Below are positions 46,666 through 56,711 of a stretch of DNA of 64,000 nucleotides, in pieces; the stretch's first letter is position 1; each line of letters starts with the position of its first letter. The stretch comes from Zopfochytrium polystomum (Eukaryota > Chytridiomycota > Chytridiomycetes > Chytridiales > Chytridiaceae), in the NCBI GenBank assembly GCA_025765615.1, contig JAIVFJ010000048.1, forward strand, positions 248,001 to 312,000, written 5' to 3'. A program made the position numbers and the translations under genes. Under the pieces are notes generated by a model. It was given only the letters and a program-made list of their open reading frames with translations. It did no database searches and was not told the DNA's origin.

Positions 46666-47590
46666 TCACACTCGCCATAATTTGCGCTCTCTCAACCTCC
46701 CTTTCTCGCTCTTTCTCGCTCTTTCTCGCTCTTTCCTTCTTTCTGCCTGCCTCGCTCTTTCTCGCTCCTCCTTCTCCTTCTCCTTCTCTTCCTTTTCCAT
46801 TTCCCTCAGCAGCGCCGACTGCTTCAAGAGCATTTTACTGCCCCCATGCATCCACTTCCAGCCGCCCTTCCTGTGCCCGGAAAACACGTGCCAAACGCAC
46901 GCGTCGGGGTGCTCAAACCCCAGCGCTCGCTCGTGCGCCGGCGCAAACGCCGTGATTCCCAGCACGAGCACGTCCCCCATTCGCAGGTACCCGTGCGTCA
47001 AGTTCCCCGCCCGCCCCAGGTCCTCGCCGATCGACTCGAGGTACTCGCCGACGGCGTGCGTCCACGGCAACGGCCCCGTCAGCGCGATGACGCCGTCGAC
47101 GTCGCGCAGCTCCGCGTCCGTCGCGCGCTCCACCCTCTCCACGATCTGGTTCACGATACGCGCGAGGATGGGGTGACCCGCGGTCCCGGCCATCGTCCAC
47201 TGCGAGATCTGAATACCGGCCTCGTTAAAGACGTCGTAGTCCCACTCGAGCCCGACCACGAAGCGGATGCCCTCGCCGACGGAGGAAGCGGGCTCTTGAG
47301 GAACCCACTCGTCGACGCTCTTGAGGCAGACGGTGTCCATGTCGGTGTACACCCCGCCTTCGTGCAGGAGCACGAGGTACCGGTACAGTTCCGTCTTCTG
47401 CACGACCTGCGGCAGCCGCGCGTATGCGTCGTACACTCGGCCCGGGAAGTGCTCCCGCACGTACGCGGCCGCCTCCGCGTCGTCGCGCAGCGTGAGTCGG
47501 TACTGCGGGTTGAGGAGCGCCCACGTCTCGCGCCACTTGTGCTGTCGCGGGTGCTGTGTCGCGAGGAGGGTGGGGTTGCTGGAGTAAGAG
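46666..47590 (-). pseudogene. GT32 Och1-like glycosyltransferase, N-terminus missing
   Basis: Minus strand. From about 47,575 the frame reads KWRETWALLNPQYRLTLRDD, then FPGRVYDAYARLPQVVQKTELYRYLVL and the catalytic DXD motif in GGVYTDMDTVCLKSVDEW, then TGPLPWTHAV and HVFSGHRKGGWKW, as in family 32 alpha-1,6-mannosyltransferases of the Golgi. It closes with a 45-residue Glu/Arg/Lys helix. The family's membrane anchor and the usual I.HQ.W start are absent; upstream DNA is retroelement gag read in a different frame. GC content rises sharply over this segment. Either a 5'-truncated pseudogene, or a gene whose first exon lies beyond the insertion. Confidence 0.72.
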
Positions 47591-48610
47591 CGCATTTGGG
47601 TTTGCTGGTGGTCGATTCTGTTGCTGTTGCTGCAATTGCTGAAGAAATGTGTTGGCACACTGTCGAGCAACATGACCATAGCCTCCACATGCATGACATT
47701 GGACTCCAAAAGACTGTTGCTGTGCAGGGTACCAACTTCCCCCAGAGCCGCGTCCCATTGCAGTACCACCTGTTGCTGTTCCATGTGAACTTAGTCCTCG
47801 CCATGTTCCTCGGTCTTGGCCAAAACCACCATATGGACGCGGTGTGTACTGTTGGGACTGAGGGTTTTGGTACTGCAAGGTTGTTGGGCGGATATTAGGA
47901 TACGGCTGGTACTGCTGAGGTTTATGATAACTGCCACGACCGCAGAGTTGACTATAGTGTACTTTTGGCCGAATAATTACATTTGCTGTTGGTGTAGTGA
48001 CTTCTGGAATGGCTGTTGTCAGGTCCCGCTCCTGTTGTGCTGCAAGTCGATCCCGCCTCTCATCATATGTATTTTGACGGGCGGTAGATTTAAATAAGGT
48101 GATTAGTTTAGTCAATGATGAAACAGAAGTGATAGGATTCCCTGCAAACATGAACGTATTGGCAACACCCATATCGATTAGCGTGTTGTTCAGGGCAGAT
48201 ACGAAGACTCGCACAACTTTGGAAAATGGTGTGATGCGACTGCGGATTTCCACTGATGAACTTTCTGCAAAGCTTTCTACTTTGTGGTAAGCTGTAATGA
48301 AGTGCATTGCAAATGACTCGGATGATTCTGCAGGTTCCATTTTTATACGTTCGAAATCATCAATAATTTCCTTTGCTAATCCTTGATCTGTTGTTTGACA
48401 TGCAATCGCGATTTCTCCAAGCAGTGTGTAGGCAAAAATCTGCCCTCGTCGGGGGAACTGTGGTAGGAGCTCTGGTTCAACGTGTCGTCGAATGAGAAGG
48501 ATACAGTATGCGTTCTGGTCTTCTGTCCCTGGGAACCATTTGACCGGCTCACGCCCGTCTCGTGCAAATGCATAATGCTCGCCATGGTTGGGCCCCTGCG
48601 TACTCTGCAT
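47560..48610 (-). pseudogene. gag-like protein fused out of frame to the GT32 fragment
   Basis: The minus-strand frame from ATG 48610 gives a gag-like helical region (WFPGTEDQNAYCILLIRRHV, FAMHFITAYHKVESFAE), a Gly/Tyr/Gln-rich linker and a CX2CX4HX4C knuckle (CHACGGYGHVARQC) near 47,690. After about 47,575 the frame continues into glycosyltransferase DNA in the wrong frame, ending at 47225. The gag part is intact for about 340 codons and could still be translated. No matching pol or LTR was found beside it. Confidence 0.65.
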
Positions 48611-48699
48611 GTTGGGCCGACATTAGGATCATTGGGGTCTGTTCAATAATATAAGTTTTACGACATTATGTTATTGGTACTTTACGAATAGGACTTGTC

Positions 48700-51274
48700 A
48701 CCCAACCAAGTCCATACTTCTCATACAGCAATTTCAACCTCTCGCCAAAAGCATCCTGCTTAAACCATGTTTCATCTCTCTCCAATACTGACTTCCAAAT
48801 GGAAATAATATCAATTGACAGGACACGTCAGAAATCAGCACCACGTGATGTAAAGCGAATCATAGAGGATTCTTTGGACGCCCTCAATTCAAAAAATCTC
48901 GAAGCCTCACAGAAGACTGCCTCCACCCACACTTCCTTTAAGCAACAACCAACATTATGGCTAATCACAAGTCCAGAGCCAGGATCCAACATTTGAACGA
49001 CAAAATCCAGTTCTGGTGATTGATCTTGCGACATATGATCCATAGTGTGAAAGGCGTGGTTCAAGTAAGCAGAAAGGAGACACATCAGAGACTGTGTAAT
49101 CATTGGAGATGCCAAATGGAAACCAACGACTTGTTTGCGAAGCAGGCGGACAGCTTTCATCACTAGGAATCCATTCCAGAGAGAAACATTTTCCAACGAG
49201 GTTTTAAATGTTTCTCGTTCAAGATCTTCAAGCAGTAAACGTTCCAAATCTTCAATTGATGCAGATTTTTTGTTGATAAGGATAGCCATCTGTTCAGTAA
49301 ACGCTATGGTAAATGCCTCCGAGACGTATGACAAATCCTCATGAATTCTGTTCCACATAACGACCATATCAGACAGAGTTATAAAACTTAGATGTCAGAT
49401 GTCAGATGTCGAATCACTGTCATTACAACACGTTCCATATTTTCGACAAGCTCCGAATCAAAACCCCATTTGTAATCAATAAATTGAACCAATGGCTGTA
49501 CGTGCTCCACAAATCCGCGCTGTGCTAGGACGTTCGACAGTACTGGAAAGCAGCTACCATGAAGGTTGCTGTCCACAGAATTTTTTCGCAGAATAATTTG
49601 GAAGGAACTTGAGAATTGCGTTTAAAAGCTGAAGAAGCATTCCGTCAGACATTTCTGGTGCCAAGCAAGCGATAAGTTTTCCAACACCTTCCACTTTGTT
49701 TAGTTTTGACAATACTATAGGAATACATTGTTCAATGTGGTGTAAACGGAGTTCAGACTTATTGTTGCCCAAATTGTAAAGCAGATCCAAATGTTCGAGC
49801 TCAATAGCAAGCACAAATGTAGAATGGTAGCGCTGGCCTGACAAATTGTGACACAGAGCTTTAGCGTTCCGATCAATCTCAATGGCGGATCGAATATAAT
49901 TGAGATGACAATCTTCACTTCCACAAATTGGAAGATAATCCAGTGTGGTTGAATAACGGATGTTGGAATAGCAGCGAATCAGCTCATCAACATTTGATTC
50001 GAATTCTCCACTGTTGGGTCCAACATAATGATAAGACAGTTCAGACAGACGAAAGTCCAAAGATCTCAAACAATTAAACATATAGCCAGATTCTTCAAAT
50101 GACTTTGTCCTTACAATATCAGCAAGAATAGTGATGAGCTTTGGTGCTTGTTCGCCAATCACATTTGCATTCGCGAAAAGACAAAGTGAATGCAATAATT
50201 TGAGTTGTCTTTCAATGAGTGCTTTATAGGCAGGGACATCGGACTTGTCAATTTCAATTTCAGAGATGGTTTGTAGCATAGTGTCAACTGCGAGTTCCAT
50301 TACCTTGTCTGAATCAAAGTACCACCAAAGCCATACAGGTTGTTTACCACAATTGTTGGGATCCATTTCTTGAACCACGATTTGTTTCCAAAATGGAATC
50401 CAATCAGGACTGGTGCAAATGGGCCGAATAATACCAGTCCGTGTCCATGCCGTCTTGACAGTGAATTTGAGTACATTAAGGAGGTCCCATGCCTGACGGA
50501 CAATGTCTGCAGAGAGTGCTGGAAGAAGTGCCATAACAGCTGTAACAAGCAGTCGTGGTAATTGCAAAGAAGGATCTACTCCCCGATCAGATTCATTTTC
50601 GACTGGAATTGATATCGTTTTGCAACGTTCAACAAGGGTTCCGAGATGATTTTTGACGTAGGTTTTCAAGTATTGAAGCGCTTCCAAAGCTTGATCACTT
50701 TCAAAGCTGCTGGTCAGTGAGTTCATGAGATAGACATGACCGCTGTCACGACCATCATAAGCTCTATCAATCAAGCCCTTCCAGAATTCCAAACGCATCT
50801 CAAATGGCCTCAGCCAAAGGGACTGCCCAACCTTGATGGAAGAATTTAGGGCTTGGGCAGAAAGTTTGTCCAAATTGCAGGCAGGGGATCGCAGGATGCT
50901 ATCGATGGGGAATAGAAGGGAGATTGATTGTAAAATCGTGACATCATGATCTTCCTCTGAGGCATCGTGATGAAGATCAAATGTGTGTGACAGATCTATG
51001 TAGCTCCGAACAGCGGCCAGTACAGAGAAGAAGAAAGGGCTCTGGCTTTCATAGAGCATGCTCTTTGGCCTCTCCTGAAGGCAGTCCTTTGTAGCTGACA
51101 TGAGGCCAATTCGGAGGACGGGATCAATAAGCAATGGCTTTACAAAACAACGTCCGACGACTGATCAGGCAAAGGAGCAGCAGCAAGACAGTCGAGTAAG
51201 ATCCAAAAAGGTCAGTAAACTGCAGATGGCACAGATCACTTCTTTGGGAAGGCGAAAAAGGAGCTGGTGTTGGA
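48700..51274 (-). pseudogene. F-box-like protein, copy 1 (pseudogene)
   Basis: Paralogue of the gene at 59212-61809. Lesions relative to that copy: ATG replaced by ATC near 51,274; CGA to TGA near 51,162, inside the segment after the F-box; one extra A in a run of A near 49,583; a 14-nt expansion of the 7-mer agatgtc (three units against one) near 49,392-49,412. The remaining frames are 51134-49554, 49576-49388 and 49367-48828, with homology continuing to about 48,700. No single product can be made. Confidence 0.85.
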
Positions 51275-51429
51275 TGTTGTACAGATCGCGGCTGTCGATC
51301 GAACGTAGGATTGTTAAAGATAAGCAATATCAAAAGAAACAGATCACACCGAAGAGATGCGTTACTTGGTGAGAACGACGACGGGAAGGGCGGCGGCAAG
51401 TCAAGGGTGAGCGTGACAAGTCGTGCATC

Positions 51430-51644
51430 ACGTGAACGGTCTTGGTGTAGGAGGAGAGAATAAAATAAGAAAAAAAATCCTATAATATGTTTGGTGTGGG
51501 AGAGAAAGGAGTGAGAGAAATGTAGAACCAGATGTTCAATAAAGACGAAATACAATGAATATGTTGGTGCTGCTTGATGGGGATCATATATAGTGTGTGG
51601 GGGAATGCTAAAGAATAGTATTTGAAAAAAAATCCAAAAAATTC
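51430..51644. repeat. Left boundary repeat of the 7-kb insert
   Basis: Closely matches about 58800-59029 (shared phrases: atatgtttggtgtgg, gatgttcaataaagacgaaatac, ggggatcatat, aaaaaaaatccaaaaaa). It ends abruptly at 51644, where the chitinase frame begins. Confidence 0.75.
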
Positions 51645-54600
51645 TACTGCACGACGAGAACCGTGCCGTCAGGTGCTGGCTGTTGGCAGCTAACGCAAGA
51701 CTGCGGCATTACGCAAGCTCAGTTGGAGCAATTCAACTCATATGACAGTGCGTTCTGCTCACACTTAGTAAGCGGACAGACATACTGCTGTACATCGGGT
51801 GGGTTACCTCCAACCGGGCCCTCTCCATCTGCCAATGGTACATGCGCTCTGTACTATGTGAAGAGTGGAGATACTTGCTCAGCTATCGCCCAAGCCACAG
51901 GCACTAACTATGCGAACTATGATGCATGGAATGCCAATAACTGGCAGTGGCACGGATGCTCCGGCCTGTTGCCTGGGGATGTGATCTGTGTCTCTACTGG
52001 CACTCCACTCCCTAACCCGCAACCAAAGCAGAACACAGACGGGAGCTGCTACGCATACACAGTCCAGAGTGGCGATACATGCGATGCACTTGACAGGAAG
52101 TACAATCTGAAGACAGAGCAGATCGAGTCATTCAACACACTCACCTTCGGATGGCTGGGATGCAACAGACTGCAGGCCGGTGCTGTAATCTGTCTCTCCA
52201 CTGGCTCCGCTCCTTTGCCGCCTGTTGATCCTGCTGCTGAATGCAGACTGCAGAGCATGGTCAATGGGAAGCGCAACGGGACCTGTGTACTGAACACATG
52301 CTGCAGCAAGTGGGGCTTCTGCGGTACTACAGCCGATTTCTGTAGGCACAGGATGCCAGTCCAACTGCGGTATGGGATACCCCCAATCTGCTACATCACC
52401 TCCAGCACATAGCCAGTACAGAGTGGGATACTATGCGACGTGGACCAGAGGCAACGCATGCACTGCGAGTTCCCTGTTGCAGTACAACCTGACTGGCTAC
52501 ACGCACATCATACTAGCATTTGCGACCATTACCAGCGACTACAAGATAGCATTCGATGCAAGCGCACAAGCTGCACTATCTGAACTGGCGAAGCTATCGG
52601 GTGTGAAGCGCATGGTGTCGATTGGTGGATGGGGGTTTACTGATGATCCAGCGACTCAGCCCATATTCAGCCGGATGGTAGCTAATGGCAGATCAGTGTT
52701 CATCCAGTCTCTCGTTGCTATGCTGAATGCAGGTACAGCTGATGGGTTCGACCTAGACTGGGAGTATCCCACTGCAAGTGATAGGGGCGGCAATGCACAG
52801 GACATACCGAACTACCTGCAGCTGTTTAGTGACATGAGAAAGGCCATGCCCAATGCTCCTATATCTGTGACTGCACCCGCTTCACTGTGGTACTTGCGTG
52901 GCTTCGATATCAAGGCAATCTCCTCATACGTTGACTTTATCAACTATATGACCTATGACTTCCACGGGCAATGGGACTATGCAAACAAATGGACAGGGCC
53001 ATTCCTCAGGTCGCACGTCAATTGGACTGAGACAGTAGATGCTCTCTCGCTGATAGTGAGAGCAGGTGTCCCGAGCAACAAGATCACACTCGGTATCGCC
53101 CACTACGCGCGCAGTTTTAGAATGTCAAGCACAGGATGCACCCTGCCTGGATGTACGTTCTCATCGCAAGTAGCAGACGCTGGCACGTGTACTGGCACAG
53201 AAGGCATATGGACTCAGCCTGAGATTGATGAGTACGTGAGACTGTATGGGGAACACTTCAATCGGTGCTTCGACACCCAGTCCAGGTCTATGATTGGTAC
53301 TTGTGGGAACCAATGGGGAGCATATCTCACAGAAGATGAGAAGCAATACAGGAGACAACAGGCGGCAGCAATGAATCTCGCGGGAACGATGGAATGGGCT
53401 ATTGACATGCTGCCATCAATACAGACAATACAGCCAGTGATAGTTACCAATGCTAGACAGGGTATCTCCTATGACAGCCAGAACATCACTAAGGCATACT
53501 GCGATCAGTTTGCAGACTACAACCTACTGAACATAGACTCAGTACCAGAGCAATGTCGCAGGCAGACACTATGCAGGGGAGTCATGAGGAATGTAACTGA
53601 CGCAGTGTCCAAATTCAGACAGCTGGATACTGATGGTGACTACCCTGGCTACTTCCAGGCGCAGGTAGAAGCCACGAAAGACTATATGTCAGGTCAGCTA
53701 GTACGGTTCATGGCAGCGAACGGGACCAGGTACTTCCGCTGTACCACAGGCTATACACTCAATGGACTGTGCTGCAATAACGCAACAGGCACCGGCTGGG
53801 TGAAGGGATGTGACTCGAGCTCCACCTGTACCACAGGATCATCGAATGGAGTGACTGACTGTGACAGCAACGTGATGCAATTCCTGGTGACAGTGCCCCA
53901 AGTGGGACAGAGAGTGCCAGAGTACACGCTGACTGCCGTGAACGAGACTGGGTTCTTCGCTGATGTGAAACGCTATCTTGGGCTAGATCCCACATGGGTA
54001 CAGTACGGAGACCAGGTGATTAACCTGAACAAGGCATCCGTGCGGCAAGGACAATCCAATGTGTGTAGGCGACAGGATGTACTGGCATAAGTTCCCGGTG
54101 TTGAACAGAGACAAGGTACAATTGCCAGATCCACTCGATACTGCCCGGCTGTTGATGTCGAGGATGGACGGATATCTGTCGCAGTTTGCAATCACAACCT
54201 CCGGACTTGATTACAGTGGCACATTCAATGCTATGGTTGGCATGTATCCCCTGATGGCATTCGCTGACACAGTGAACAATGCACAGACAACGTATGACGA
54301 GGGGAAGGATGCAGCGGAGAAGCGAAGGAGGAATGGCATATTCGCTATAGTGGGTGCCGTACTTGGTGCTCTGCTGTTTGCAACTGGGATAGGTGCTCCG
54401 TTTGTTGTAGGCGAATGGGCTATTGCAGTTACTGTGGGCGAGGTTATCATAACTGGAGCCGATGTTACGACCACAATCATAGCAGCTGTAAAGAACAGGC
54501 CAGAGGCATTCAACATAGTGGGTGCTGTACTGGCTGTGATGTTGTCGGCATTCCCGGCTGGTAGTGACCTGCGGTTGCTGTGGAACTTCCGTACTGTAGC

Positions 54601-54712
54601 CGAGTGGAAGGCACTGTCTGGCATTCAGCTCAGAGAGGGTATAATGTCAGAGTACGAGACGCAGGTATATGACCGCATGAGGCCGAGATTACCCCAGTGT
54701 GGCAGACATTAG
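51645..54712 (+). pseudogene. Killer toxin alpha/beta-like chitinase, disrupted
   Basis: Domains in order: Cys-rich start, LysM 1 (YYVKSGDTCSAIAQATGTNY, about 51,855), LysM 2 (YTVQSGDTCDALDRKYNL, about 52,057), a hevein-type chitin-binding region (CCSKWGFCGTTADFC, about 52,300), GH18 chitinase with the catalytic signature DGFDLDWEYP (52741-52770), a Cys-rich region, and a C-terminal part with two hydrophobic segments (AIVGAVLGALLFATG, NIVGAVLAVMLSAFP). This is the layout of fungal subgroup C chitinases and of the alpha/beta subunit of yeast zymocin, in which chitin binding and the hydrophobic part serve toxin entry. There is no ATG or signal peptide at the left edge, and frameshifts lie near 52,340 and 54,063, so it is truncated and inactive as read. 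No introns. Confidence 0.82.
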
Positions 54713-54757
54713 GCACTGTGATGTGGTCACCAGAGTGCAGTTTTAAACTGTAGCTAA

Positions 54758-55189
54758 TCAGCACTCGGCCTGAGCGAATGCACCGAAAGATGCACTATCT
54801 TGTGCTCGTTTCATAGTACCATCCGAGATGCTAAGTGTACGCATCTCAACCTCGGGTATATCCAGAGCGTATATAATGTCAGCTGAGCTGAGCTCGAGAC
54901 CGGCGAAGAAATCGAATCTAAATATAGCTGCTCCTAGCGGGGCGAGGATCGAATTCAAGATGCGAGTGATTCTGGCTCCGTCATGCCCGTATATGATGCC
55001 CAATATGTTGGCTACTTTCACTCGCATGTTAGCCACGAACACAGCGCCTGCCATGCTGAATTTGATACCCTTCATTGACCAGAACAGTACCTTACTCTGC
55101 AACGCATCACCAGAGGCAGCCTCATTCTGGTATGTGCTGGACTCGATTACTGCCTTGTCAGCAGATGGCACGTAGGGCAGGGAGTTCAA
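54758..55189 (-). CDS. ORFan in virus-like insert
   Basis: 143 codons from ATG 55189. The sequence is balanced and protein-like (LGIIYGHDGARITRIL, LSSADIIYALDIPEVE) with a hydrophobic segment, but I recognise no domain. Its start lies exactly where the repeat of 55187-55315 begins, so its true N-terminus may have been replaced. Confidence 0.45.
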   Translation of the reverse strand: MNSLPYVPSADKAVIESSTYQNEAASGDALQSKVLFWSMKGIKFSMAGAVFVANMRVKVANILGIIYGHDGARITRILNSILAPLGAAIFRFDFFAGLELSSADIIYALDIPEVEMRTLSISDGTMKRAQDSASFGAFAQAEC

Positions 55190-55315
55190 GCCCCAGTGCG
55201 GTTGCTGAGATTATGGCAGGTATGCTGAAGGAGAGCAACACTAAGTTCAGCAGCAGCGTTATCAGCCAAGCATATGAACAGCAGATGCGTATGCCAGTGC
55301 CAGATGATGGGAACA
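55187..55315 (+). repeat. Internal direct repeat of the virus-like insert, copy 1
   Basis: About 129 bp, nearly identical to 58615-58743. It covers the first 34 codons of the following ORF plus a few bases upstream. Confidence 0.85.
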
Positions 55316-56166
55316 GTGACTTCATGCTTGCATCAACCATCAGTATCACTACAGCAGGTGAGTATGACTTCGACACACCATACTATGCTCTCTGTCGGTG
55401 CAAGGAAGAGCCCCGCATGCAAGTGGCAGCTACGTACAGCAAGGAGCACAACCTGGATGACATAGTTCAGGACAGCCTGAAGCGTATGGCAAATGTCATT
55501 GAGAGTCACCTTACTGTGTCTAGCAGCTACGTTGTGTCACGCTACTTGAAGGTAATCTCCGCTGAGTCTACAGCAGCAGACGGCACGTTCGATGTGCAGT
55601 GGCTGGAGGCTAGTGATCAGCGCCCCGCTATCCCTCGACTCACAGTACCTCACGGCCTTTCTGTATACAGTCTCCCCGGGCTGCGACTGGCTACTAAGCT
55701 GACAGAGGCTATGGTGCAGGAGAGCCTGAATCGTGCCAAGCATCAAGCAGACGATGCCCAGTCTGAGGATCTAATGTCTCTGCTGACAGGCACAGGGCAA
55801 GTGACGCTGTATTACTCGAACAGTGCCAGTGATTCACTCATCAAGCGTACAGCACATAGCGACAATGTGTCATCTGTAGTACGCAAGCACGGATGGCCGC
55901 TGTTCATCACTAGCAGGGAGCATACGCAGTCACTATTCAGCAGCCCAAAGTCGCGTCTCATGTCTCTGCTTATGATGACCAGCTATATCTGCCAGAAATA
56001 CAGCATACCAGCTGCTAGAGACGAGATAGTGGATTTCGTGTCCATACTCGATGCCAGTCTGGAGACAGTGGATGTGAGTAAGCCAATGACCAGCACCACA
56101 CAGTGCGACTTCATGCTATACACACAGTGCAATTTCTTGCTCTTGCTGTCTCTGATCATTGTGTAG
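55213..56166 (+). CDS. ORFan in virus-like insert, 317 codons
   Basis: ATG 55213 begins MAGMLKESNTKF, within the duplicated segment. The product is about 317 residues, mostly soluble, Ser/Thr-rich, with a hydrophobic end (CNFLLLLSLIIV). No family recognised; it could be a virion or replication protein, but nothing in the sequence decides this. Its last 180 bp overlap a convergent minus-strand frame. Base composition and lack of introns match the neighbouring polymerase and chitinase, not the host genes. Confidence 0.55.
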   Translation: MAGMLKESNTKFSSSVISQAYEQQMRMPVPDDGNSDFMLASTISITTAGEYDFDTPYYALCRCKEEPRMQVAATYSKEHNLDDIVQDSLKRMANVIESHLTVSSSYVVSRYLKVISAESTAADGTFDVQWLEASDQRPAIPRLTVPHGLSVYSLPGLRLATKLTEAMVQESLNRAKHQADDAQSEDLMSLLTGTGQVTLYYSNSASDSLIKRTAHSDNVSSVVRKHGWPLFITSREHTQSLFSSPKSRLMSLLMMTSYICQKYSIPAARDEIVDFVSILDASLETVDVSKPMTSTTQCDFMLYTQCNFLLLLSLIIV

Positions 56167-56711
56167 CTATCATCAACCCACCGTTCTCTTCTCTGTGCTA
56201 GATGCTGGATCATGGCCTCCATCTTCTGTGTTGGTGATACTCTCATGTTGCATATGTTCAAGCTGACCATTGTCACGCAAGTACCATCAACGAGAATGGG
56301 GAACACATGACATGGCACGAACAAGCGCGGGATGTACAGTGTCTTCGGCTCAGGTGAGTACCATGACTCAGGCGGGATGCTAGGTGCATGATACGGTGGC
56401 TGTACTGACAGTGAGTCAATGTAGTCCAGCACAGCAAGTCGCGTCACGAGCATGGCATTCAGTGTAGGTGATGTGCCTGATTCAAGTCTCCAGTCCATAG
56501 CATGTAGCTCATTGCAATATCCCACATTGTCACCTGTATCGTCAGTGCCAAGATCAAGCTCAGGTAGTTCCGCCTCTGCGACCTCTATGTCTTCCATACT
56601 CAGTTTCAAGGCATTGCGGACAGCAGTATGCCGAGTACAAGCAGGAGTACGTGTGTCAAGTGTATGCACCGGCACCTGTAGGCGGCAACCTGCATCTAGT
56701 GAGGATCCCAT
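55983..56711 (-). pseudogene. Minus-strand ORF after the DNA polymerase, possibly its C-terminus
   Basis: A 242-codon frame from ATG 56711. Acidic and Pro-rich stretches (MEDIEVAEAELPELDLG) are followed by a region with YIPRLFVPCHVFPILVDG. It overlaps the end of the polymerase frame above it by about 55 bp, so it may be the polymerase C-terminus after another frameshift or a separate gene. No domain recognised. Confidence 0.4.

Noticed and set aside
49554..51134. Intact 526-residue protein
   Set aside because: It is the middle of F-box copy 1; comparison with 59212-61809 shows lost start, a stop and two frameshifts.
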